Below are positions 1-5,738 of a stretch of 6,895 nt of DNA, in pieces; the first letter of the stretch is position 1, and the number at the start of each line of letters is the position of its first letter. This stretch comes from Planctomycetaceae bacterium (GTDB taxonomy: Bacteria > Planctomycetota > Planctomycetia > Pirellulales > UBA1268): positions 1-6,895 of the forward strand of contig SIAG01000224.1 in NCBI GenBank assembly GCA_009691925.1, written 5' to 3'. Made by a program: the position numbers and the translations under genes. The notes beneath the pieces are model-generated. The model was not told the DNA's origin. It searched no databases and was given only the letters and a program-made list of their open reading frames with translations.

Positions 1-2106
1 CGGGGAGAGATTCTCGATCGGGCCGAAGACGCGGGCGATCGCCTCCGGTTGCCAGACCTCGGCCGCACTGTGGCAGGTCGTGAAGCAGTCGACGAGAACG
101 CGCTCGTCGAGCGGCCCGACCGGCAGGGCGCGGAGTCGGTTGACAATCCCTTCGAGCTCGGCGAGATTCCGCTCCTGGAGCGAGCGCGACAGCGGGATCC
201 CACCCTGACGCTCGTCCATGCCAAAGCCGTAGAAGAACGGCCGCCGCCGCGTCCGTTCGTCGTTGGGATCGTGGGCGAGTTTCCAGCCGTCGAGCAGCGG
301 GGTGACGAGCGTCCGGGCCGCCTCGGGATGGGTTTGGGCGAGGCGCTCGAGCGCCGGGAGGGCCTTTTCGGCATCCCCCAGCTTGGCATGGAGGGCGACG
401 ACCGCGCGCTCCACGGCGGGGCGCTCGGCCGGATCGAGGCGGGCGAGCCAGGCGTCATCCGGGCGGGTATCGAGCATGTCGGCAAGCTTCACCGGCCACT
501 GCGGCATCCGTTGCCGCGACATTTCCACCTGCTGCTCCTCCCAGTAGAAAATATTGCCGTAGGGATCGCGGCGCATGCCGACGTCGCGGGTGTCGTGCTG
601 GGCAGAGAGCTGCGCCTCGACCGTCCACGCCCGTGCGGCAAGGCCGAGCCTGGCCTTCCAGCGCGGGTCGTCGGGGGTGGTCGTGGCGGTAACGCCGCTG
701 ACGGCGCGCTCGAGGAGACGGAGCCAGGTTGTCCGCGGCTCGACCTCGTGGGGATCACGCGTCGGGCCGGCCGCCACGCGCGCGGCGATCGCCGAGACGA
801 GCTCCACACCGGTCTCCGGCTCGGCCTGAGTGATCCGTCCGATCCATGCCGCGGCGTCGGTCTTCGGGAGCTGCGGCAGCAATTCGGCCGCCTGTTCGAT
901 GGCGAACCGGCGCGGCGGGGTGTTGCTGGCGGTGGCGATCACCAGCGCCTCGACCCCCTGCCAGACGTCGGCGAGCGTGGCGGCCTTCGGATCCCGCTGG
1001 TGGGCGGCGCGGAGCTGCTTCACGCGGAGCTCAAGCGCGGTGACATTCTTCCCTGCCGTCGCTTCCGCAAGCGACGGCAGGAGAGGGTCAGCGAGATCGG
1101 CCCGGCCGGCGTCGGCGAGGATTTCGGCCGCCGCGGCCAGATCGAGCCCCGTTCCCTCGCGGCGCAGCTCGGCCGAGAGGGCGGCGACGAGATCGTTCCC
1201 CTCGGTGCCGGCGGCGAGCGCCATGCGGGCGATCGCCCCCAGCTGCCGGCGGTGGGAATCGCCGATTGGGGTGGGTAGGAGTCGGGCCAGGCCGATCACA
1301 TCGGCCGCCGAGAAGAGGGGCAGCTCCGGCTCGAGCGGCAGGCCCATCGGGCTCGGCTGCGGTGCGGGGGGCGTGGCGAATTGTTCGAGGATCCGCTCGA
1401 GGGCGGCGGTCGATTCGGCGGGCGTGAGGGTCGTGAGAAACGTCGCCACGCGCTCCCAAGCCCCGGCGAGGACGTCGTCGCGGAAGCCCTTCAGCTCGGT
1501 GTCGAACGGATCGGGGGGGGCTGTGGGGGCCGTTGGTTCCGCCGCGGCTGATGGTCCAGTCGCGTCGGTCGCGGCCGGGGGGGTGGAGGGGGATTCCGCC
1601 GGGGCGGCGGCCACGATCACCGTGCTCCCCGCGACGGGGGTAGCGGGAACGATCCGGATCGTGGCGGTGGCGAAGCCGACACGGCCGGGGAACACCTGTT
1701 CGGCGACCGGGACGGCGCTGCCATCGGCGCTGGAAGCGGCCGCCTCCCCTTCGGAAGTCTTGCCACCGAGAAGGACCGACGGCCGCCGGTCGAAGATGAG
1801 CTGCCCGATCTTTGCGATCCGCGCCGCCGCAGGGTCGGCGGCCGCAGCGGCCGGGGCCGATGGTTCCGTGGCGGCCGGCGCGGCGGGTGTGCTGTCGCCA
1901 GCGGCCCCTGTGGCAACGGCAGTCGCCGGTTGGAGAGGGACCGCGAAGATCCGGGTCCCCTGCAGCGGGACGGCCTGGCCGGAGGCGATTGCCGCCAGCG
2001 CCGTGACGACGAGCATCGCCCCGGTCACCGCAGGAAGCGTTCCCGGTGCCAAGCTCCAGCCCGACCACGCGACGCGGCTAGCGTGCCTTTCGATCGATAC
2101 GTTCAT
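1..2106 (-). CDS. Large exported helical-repeat protein of unknown function, N-terminal 702 residues (3' end beyond left edge)
   Basis: From the ATG at 2106 the frame is open without a stop to the left edge. Residues 24-41 are hydrophobic, with a possible signal-peptidase site after the SGQA ending at residue 45, so export or membrane anchoring is likely. Two Ala/Pro/Thr-rich low-complexity linkers (about 62-95 and 167-199) flank a short ordered segment containing ARIAKIGQLIFDRRP (95-109) and strands GFATATIRIV (144-153). From residue 203 onward the chain is mostly amphipathic helices, such as LERILEQFA, LAAAAEILADAG and ERAVVALHAKLGDAEKAL, consistent with TPR- or HEAT-like repeats. There is also a more aromatic stretch, YGNIFYWEEQQVEM. 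C674-FTT-C678-H679 lies 24 residues before the edge. An AAGGGG Shine-Dalgarno sits 7 nt upstream of the ATG. I do not recognise the family. Position suggests co-transcription with the bat-type genes. Confidence 0.8.
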   Translation of the reverse strand, partial: MNVSIERHASRVAWSGWSLAPGTLPAVTGAMLVVTALAAIASGQAVPLQGTRIFAVPLQPATAVATGAAGDSTPAAPAATEPSAPAAAAADPAAARIAKIGQLIFDRRPSVLLGGKTSEGEAAASSADGSAVPVAEQVFPGRVGFATATIRIVPATPVAGSTVIVAAAPAESPSTPPAATDATGPSAAAEPTAPTAPPDPFDTELKGFRDDVLAGAWERVATFLTTLTPAESTAALERILEQFATPPAPQPSPMGLPLEPELPLFSAADVIGLARLLPTPIGDSHRRQLGAIARMALAAGTEGNDLVAALSAELRREGTGLDLAAAAEILADAGRADLADPLLPSLAEATAGKNVTALELRVKQLRAAHQRDPKAATLADVWQGVEALVIATASNTPPRRFAIEQAAELLPQLPKTDAAAWIGRITQAEPETGVELVSAIAARVAAGPTRDPHEVEPRTTWLRLLERAVSGVTATTTPDDPRWKARLGLAARAWTVEAQLSAQHDTRDVGMRRDPYGNIFYWEEQQVEMSRQRMPQWPVKLADMLDTRPDDAWLARLDPAERPAVERAVVALHAKLGDAEKALPALERLAQTHPEAARTLVTPLLDGWKLAHDPNDERTRRRPFFYGFGMDERQGGIPLSRSLQERNLAELEGIVNRLRALPVGPLDERVLVDCFTTCHSAAEVWQPEAIARVFGPIENLSP
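1052..1081. repeat. Perfect 13-bp inverted repeat with 4-nt loop inside a coding region
   Basis: The arms CCTGCCGTCGCTT (1052-1064) and AAGCGACGGCAGG (1069-1081) are exact reverse complements separated by CCGC. The structure lies entirely within the large exported-protein gene and is read in frame as LPSLAEATAG on the minus strand. Neither strand shows a T-tract after it, so it is not a standard intrinsic terminator. A 13-bp perfect stem is well beyond chance for one given site even at this GC content. Its origin, whether a REP-like unit, a coding coincidence or an mRNA structure, is unknown. Confidence 0.85.
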
Positions 2107-2212
2107 CACGAATCCCCTTGTGCCTTTCGGCTCTCCGTGGAGACCGTCATCCCTGCGGTCGATCCACGCGTTGCTGCGATCGCTTCCTCTCCGTCCCCTC
2201 CGCGCCGCGGGC
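2107..2212 (-). other. Intergenic gap between TPR-like gene and large exported protein gene
   Basis: This 106-bp segment is the only real gap in the window. On the minus strand it carries the AAGGGG ribosome binding site (2119-2114). It also holds a weak 5-bp GACCG/CGGTC inverted repeat (2142-2146 with 2156-2160, 9-nt loop) and the near-palindrome TCTCC-GT-GGAGA (2132-2143). No T-tract follows a stable hairpin, and no convincing -35/-10 pair is seen. Read-through from the upstream operon is therefore the simplest view, although a GC-rich promoter unlike the E. coli consensus would be missed. Confidence 0.5.
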
Positions 2213-2941
2213 TCACGACCCGGAATCGTCCGGCGGCGGGCCACTCGACGCGCCGCGGGCGTCCTTCGAGCGGTTGGGGCTCTGCGAACGGCTCCGCGAC
2301 GGCTTACGGCCGTTGCAGCTGCGGCACTGGCCCCCCTGGCACTTCGCGCACTCCTTCGGGATCGGTAGGCCCTGGAGCTCGTCCGGCTCCATCCGGGCCA
2401 GCCGCACCACGGCCTCGAGATCGCGCTGGTGCGCCGCGACGGCGGTCGTATCGCCGCGGCTCTCGGCCTGCTCGGTGAGGCGCCGCCAGGTCTGCCGGGC
2501 ACTTTCGGTGTGCGGCTCCCAATCGTCGCGGCCGTAGCCCTCGAGCCGCTTGAGCCAGGCCACGTAGAAGTCGCTCGTGGCGAGGACAGCGCGGGCATCG
2601 TCGACCAGTGCCGGATCGGCCGACGGATCGGCCTCGAGCTCGTCGAGCAGCGCACCGAGCTCCTGGGAGGCCGGCGCCAGTTGGCTCGCCGCGATCCGCG
2701 CCTTGCCCCGTTCGATCCGCAGCCGCCGCGCCGTTGCCAGATCGGCCGCCGGCAGCGCCGTCAGTGCCGCCGAATAGGCCTCGACCGCCTCCGCGGCCTC
2801 CTCGGCCTCAAGCGCCGCTTCGGCCCGCGCCACCTCGACGGCGGCACGATCGCGTGCCCGGCCGTCGACGCCGGGCCCGAGATGCCAGGCGAGCATCGCC
2901 AGCGGCACGAGCATCCAGGCCACGAGTGTGATCGTCTTCAT
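2213..2941 (-). CDS. Exported TPR-like helical protein (BatC position) with C-terminal CxxC-X4-CxxC cluster
   Basis: A 242-residue protein. Residues 1-22 (MKTITLVAWMLVPLAMLAWH) form a signal peptide or signal anchor. Residues 30-185 are helical, Ala/Glu-rich and TPR-like: one helix pair covers about 34-62 (EAAEAVEAYSAALTALPA), followed by ATARRLRIERGKARIA and further helices to LEAVVRLAR. Near the end are C198-AK-C201, four residues, then C206-RS-C209, a spacing like a small zinc ribbon or a DnaJ-type cysteine pair. The last 30 residues are rich in Arg, Ser, Pro and Gly (KPSRSRSQSP). The position after two VWA genes is that of batC, whose product is a TPR protein, but the Cys cluster is not a feature I know from BatC. 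The ATG at 2941 overlaps the BatB stop and has GGAGGT 5 nt upstream, so the start is well supported. It may bind metal or be redox-active; this is not shown by sequence alone. Confidence 0.85.
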   Translation of the reverse strand: MKTITLVAWMLVPLAMLAWHLGPGVDGRARDRAAVEVARAEAALEAEEAAEAVEAYSAALTALPAADLATARRLRIERGKARIAASQLAPASQELGALLDELEADPSADPALVDDARAVLATSDFYVAWLKRLEGYGRDDWEPHTESARQTWRRLTEQAESRGDTTAVAAHQRDLEAVVRLARMEPDELQGLPIPKECAKCQGGQCRSCNGRKPSRSRSQSPNRSKDARGASSGPPPDDSGS

Positions 2942-4047
2942 CGCGCACCTCCAAGCGGCAGATTCGACCCACCGGCTCCGACCGGCCGGCGGCCGGTTGA
3001 TGGCGAGGACCACGCCCCCGTCCGCCCAGCCCCTTCCAGTATCGCCCCGGAGCGGCTTCGCCGCACCCCCGGTCGCCACCGTGACCCCGCCAGGGCCAAC
3101 AGGAGTGGGAGGAGGGCGAGGAGGGCCGTTCCCACCACCGTCGCAGCGATCGCATAATCCCGGAGGGCGAGCCGGTCGAGGAGCCGTTCCCGCGGCACCA
3201 TGCCCAGGGTCGTGAGGGCGTCGGTCGGCACCTGCTTGGTATTGCCGTCGTAGTACAGCCCGCCAGCGCGGAGGGCCACCTGGCGGAGCGTGGCGACGTC
3301 CTGCCGCGACATGTGGCCGTCGATAAACTTCCCCGCCGCCGGATCCCCCACCCCGACCAGCAACACCCCCGACACGCTCTCGGGCATCTTCGGCAGCCCG
3401 GTGGCCGGCACCGTATCGCCATCGGTGACGACCAGCACCGTCGCGCTCCCCGGCCGCCACGGCCTGGCGATCCGGGCCGCCGCGGCGAGGCCGGCGAAGA
3501 GGTCGGTCTTCCCGGCCGGGAAGGCGAACGACAGCGGCAGGTCGTCGAGGATGTTGGCGAGGACGTCGGCATCGCGCGTGTCCTCGACGACGGGGAGGGC
3601 CCCCGAGGCCACCGCCACGACGCTCACCCGGTATTGATCGACCGGCACGCGCGAGAGCACGCTCCGCACCAAGCCCGCCGCCCGCGCCCGCCGGCTCTGC
3701 TTGCCATCCGGTCCGGCATCGACCAGCCGCATGCTCGGCGAGACATCGAGGACCAGGAGGAGATGGCGGATCTTGTCGGCCCCGAGCGCCTTGCCACCAT
3801 GTGATATCGGCTCGACGAGCAACAGCGCCGTCAGCCCGAAGGCTGCCGCGGCCGCCGCGAGCGAGCGGAGCAACGGCACGCACCTCACCCACGGCTGGGG
3901 CTTCGCGCCGGGGCCGAAGGCGAGCTGTCCGATGGCTCGGACGCGGGCCGCGTGGAGGATCTCGGCCATCGTCCACAAAAGCGCCGCCGCCGCCGCCACG
4001 ATCGCGGCGACAGCCGGCGCGTCGTCGCTGGAAAGCGAGGTCACCAT
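2938..4047 (-). CDS. batB: BatB-like membrane-anchored VWA domain protein
   Basis: A 369-residue protein with membrane helices at about residues 11-28, 60-78 and 298-320 and a VWA domain at about 93-275. MIDAS residues are D101-V-S-P-S105, a threonine in GKTDL (T181) and TDGD (208-211). The usual glycine of DxSGS is proline here, but the coordinating Asp and Ser residues remain. The second VWA gene in bat-type operons is batB, and this one likewise precedes a TPR-type gene. Residues 321-369 form a basic, Gly/Ser/Arg-rich tail with no recognisable domain, predicted cytoplasmic. The ATG at 4047 overlaps the BatA stop (ATGGTGA), with TGAGGT 7 nt upstream. The 3' end overlaps the next gene as ATGA, indicating translational coupling. 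It probably pairs with BatA through the VWA domains; this is inference from the family. Confidence 0.92.
   Translation of the reverse strand: MVTSLSSDDAPAVAAIVAAAAALLWTMAEILHAARVRAIGQLAFGPGAKPQPWVRCVPLLRSLAAAAAAFGLTALLLVEPISHGGKALGADKIRHLLLVLDVSPSMRLVDAGPDGKQSRRARAAGLVRSVLSRVPVDQYRVSVVAVASGALPVVEDTRDADVLANILDDLPLSFAFPAGKTDLFAGLAAAARIARPWRPGSATVLVVTDGDTVPATGLPKMPESVSGVLLVGVGDPAAGKFIDGHMSRQDVATLRQVALRAGGLYYDGNTKQVPTDALTTLGMVPRERLLDRLALRDYAIAATVVGTALLALLPLLLALAGSRWRPGVRRSRSGAILEGAGRTGAWSSPSTGRRPVGAGGSNLPLGGAR
2947..2952 (-). promoter_or_regulatory. Strong Shine-Dalgarno for the TPR-like gene
   Basis: GGAGGT lies 5 nt before the ATG at 2941 and inside the 3' end of the BatB-like gene. It is the closest match to the anti-Shine-Dalgarno sequence among the start sites in the window. 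It fixes the start just before the hydrophobic signal segment. Confidence 0.75.
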
Positions 4048-4955
4048 GGCGTGTACCTCACGCCGAAGGAGCAGGCCGTGGCGAGGGCGAGGAGCGCGAG
4101 GCCGGCGATCGAGCAGGGAGTGAAGAAATCGATCGTCTCGGTGGCGGTCTTCTCCATCCGCGTCCGCTGCATGCTGTCGATGCGAGCGAAGACCTCGCCG
4201 AGCGTCCCCGGGTCATTGGAGGCAAAGGCCCCGCCGCCGGTCGCGGCGGCGAGATCGACGATCTCTGCCGGGATCGGCTGGTCGGCGACATGGATCGCCC
4301 ACAGGTTGATCCGCTTCTCCTTCAGGACCTTCGCCACGGCGGCCTCGTTGCCGTCGCCGAGGTCCATGCTCATCCCATCGGAAACCAGGACGATCGCCCG
4401 ATCCCCCTCCTCCCGCTCGTCGAGGACCTCCGCACACGCCAAGAGTGCCTTGCCGATCGCCGTTCCGCCAAACCATGGGGGGACGAGATCGGGCTTCATG
4501 AACGGCACGGCGCAGCGGATCGCCGAGGTGTCGGTCGTGAGGGGTGCCCAGTGGAGCACCGACGTGCCGAAGAAGGTGAGCCCGAAGGCATCTCCCTCGC
4601 GCACCCCCAGGAAGCGGTCGATCGCCGCCATCGAGGCGTCGTAGCGCGTGCCGTCGCCGCAGGGGGCGAGCATGCTCCCCGAGATGTCGACACAGAACTC
4701 GATGTTTGTGAGGACGCGGCGCGCCTTCGGCTCGGCGGTGCGGACCGGGCCGGCGGCGATCAAGATCCCCACCGCGGCCAGGAGGGGGAGGAGCGATTCG
4801 GCCGTGTCGATCCCCCCGCGGAGCCAGCCGCCGCCGCGGTGGGGGTGATGGTCGAAGGGGAGGACGACCCGCCCCCCTCCCCGCCGCCAAATCCGCCACA
4901 AAAGCACAAGTGGGAGCGTGAGAAGGAGGAGGAGCCACGGCTGGGTGAAGCTCAT
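4041..4955 (-). CDS. batA: BatA-like membrane-anchored VWA domain protein
   Basis: A 304-residue protein with the standard BatA layout. A hydrophobic N-terminal helix lies at about residues 5-21 (SFTQPWLLLLLTLPLVLLW), a second membrane helix at about 54-69, a VWA domain at about 82-262, and a C-terminal membrane helix at about 280-296. The MIDAS is intact: D90-I-S-G-S94, the threonine of GGTAIG (T165) and the aspartate of VSDG (D193). The VWA domain follows the second helix and precedes the last one, so it should face the periplasm-like side. In the bat operons of Bacteroides, Leptospira and others, BatA and BatB form an envelope complex with the TPR protein BatC. Two tandem ATGs are possible, at 4958 and 4955. 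The second is chosen because the GGAGG at 4965-4961 is 5 nt away rather than 2. The 3' end overlaps the next gene (ATGGTGA). Family is confident; physiological role is unproven. Confidence 0.93.
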   Translation of the reverse strand: MSFTQPWLLLLLTLPLVLLWRIWRRGGGRVVLPFDHHPHRGGGWLRGGIDTAESLLPLLAAVGILIAAGPVRTAEPKARRVLTNIEFCVDISGSMLAPCGDGTRYDASMAAIDRFLGVREGDAFGLTFFGTSVLHWAPLTTDTSAIRCAVPFMKPDLVPPWFGGTAIGKALLACAEVLDEREEGDRAIVLVSDGMSMDLGDGNEAAVAKVLKEKRINLWAIHVADQPIPAEIVDLAAATGGGAFASNDPGTLGEVFARIDSMQRTRMEKTATETIDFFTPCSIAGLALLALATACSFGVRYTPW

Positions 4956-5737
4956 CATCCCCTCCCGTCGGCTGGAGGCTGTGACGGGAGCAACCCGGCC
5001 ACGAACGCGCCGAGATCGGCCGGCGCCGCCGCCCCGGGGGCGTGCAGCCAGCCCTCGAGGCGCTCCAGCGCCGCGGCGGCAGCGGGCGCCTCTCGCAGTG
5101 CGGCGACCAGCTGCCGCGGATCGGTCTGCTCGAGGCCGAGCCGCTTCCGCCAGGCTTCGTAGACGAGGCGCTCGACGGCCGCTTTCTCCCCGCGGTCGAG
5201 GCTCCCTGCGCCCGCCTTGGCGACGAGCGCCGCAAGTTCGTCGGCCGGCGTGAGGGGCGCAGCCCCGGTGACCGGGGGGGTGGTAGTGCGGCGGCGGAGC
5301 CGGAGGAGGAGGGCGAGGCCGACCAGCCACGCCAGGCCGAGGAGGAAGAGTGTCTCGCCATAGCCCCCGAGCTGCCGGGGGGGCTCGAGCGCCGGAACGC
5401 TCACGCGCGGAGAACCGGCCGGGAGGCTGGACGTCGTGCGGAGGAGGAGCGGCGGGAGATCTTCGGTCGTCGTGCCATCGGCGCGGACGAGCACCGCGCG
5501 CAGGTCGTGGTCTCCACCCTCCCAGCCGGTCGCCTCGAGGTCGTAGCGGAAAAGATCCCCGTGTGGAGCGACGGCGACGATCCGCACCGAAACGGGCGCC
5601 GTCCGGTCCGGGTCGGCGGCCGGCTCCAAGCGCGAGCCGGGGAGGACGAGGCCGTCGATCGGCACCGGCCGCCCCACGGTCGCCGTCGCCACGGTTGCCG
5701 TCCCCGTGGTCTCTGCGCTGTCTGGTTCGGGTGGCAT
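4955..5737 (-). CDS. Single-pass membrane protein, DUF4381-like, between DUF58 and VWA genes
   Basis: A 260-residue protein. Residues 1-45 are polar and Pro/Thr-rich. Residues 47-115 read as beta strands (VSVRIVAVA, LFRYDLEAT, HDLRAVLVRADG) and may form an Ig-like domain. One transmembrane helix spans about 129-146 and is followed by RLRRR. Residues 163-250 form a helical domain (DELAALVAKAGAGSL, AVERLVYEAWRKRLGL). By the positive-inside rule the helical domain faces the cytoplasm and the beta domain faces outward, yet no cleavable signal peptide is visible. Position and architecture match the DUF4381 or BatD-like membrane proteins of MoxR/VWA operons, but no diagnostic motif was recognised, so the family name is tentative. 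The ATG at 5737 is preferred over the in-frame ATG at 5755 because GAGGG sits 7 nt upstream of it and it begins 1 nt after the DUF58 stop. The 3' end overlaps the next start (TGATG). Confidence 0.75.
   Translation of the reverse strand: MPPEPDSAETTGTATVATATVGRPVPIDGLVLPGSRLEPAADPDRTAPVSVRIVAVAPHGDLFRYDLEATGWEGGDHDLRAVLVRADGTTTEDLPPLLLRTTSSLPAGSPRVSVPALEPPRQLGGYGETLFLLGLAWLVGLALLLRLRRRTTTPPVTGAAPLTPADELAALVAKAGAGSLDRGEKAAVERLVYEAWRKRLGLEQTDPRQLVAALREAPAAAAALERLEGWLHAPGAAAPADLGAFVAGLLPSQPPADGRG
4959..4966 (-). promoter_or_regulatory. Shine-Dalgarno for the BatA-like gene
   Basis: GGGAGGGG lies immediately before the tandem ATGATG (4958-4953). From its GGAGG core (4965-4961) the second ATG is 5 nt away and the first only 2 nt, so the second is preferred. 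The site lies in the last codons of the preceding gene, which ends at the same point (TGA 4957-4955), implying coupled translation. Confidence 0.65.
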
Positions 5738-5738
5738 G

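Noticed and set aside
1052..1081. CRISPR repeat or transposon end at the perfect inverted repeat
   Set aside because: Only a single copy is seen in the window, with no spacers, target-site duplication or transposase nearby.
1756..1770. LGGKTSEG in the large protein as a nucleotide-binding P-loop
   Set aside because: The GxxxxGK[ST] spacing is not met and no strand-loop-helix context or Walker B is seen, in a region between low-complexity linkers.
1088..2068. 326-codon minus-strand open frame in a different register from the large gene
   Set aside because: It is Arg/Gly/Pro-rich with no recognisable motif and overlaps the better supported frame starting at 2106, which is open from its start to the window edge.
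2132..2160. Intrinsic terminator or promoter in the 106-bp gap
   Set aside because: The inverted repeats have only 5-bp stems, there is no T-tract on the minus strand, and no plausible -35/-10 pair was seen.
49..2368. Long open frames on the + strand (for example 49-1278 and 830-2368)
   Set aside because: They are antisense to the large exported-protein gene, have Arg/Ala/Ser/Gly-biased composition without domains, and no coherent ribosome binding sites. Long antisense frames are expected at this GC content. The minus-strand frame shows a Shine-Dalgarno, a signal sequence and ordered helices.
2942..3976. N-terminal extension of the TPR-like gene up to 3976
   Set aside because: The frame is open but overlaps almost all of the BatB-like VWA gene and reads as Arg/Gly-rich noise; the ATG at 2941 has a strong Shine-Dalgarno and begins a signal peptide.
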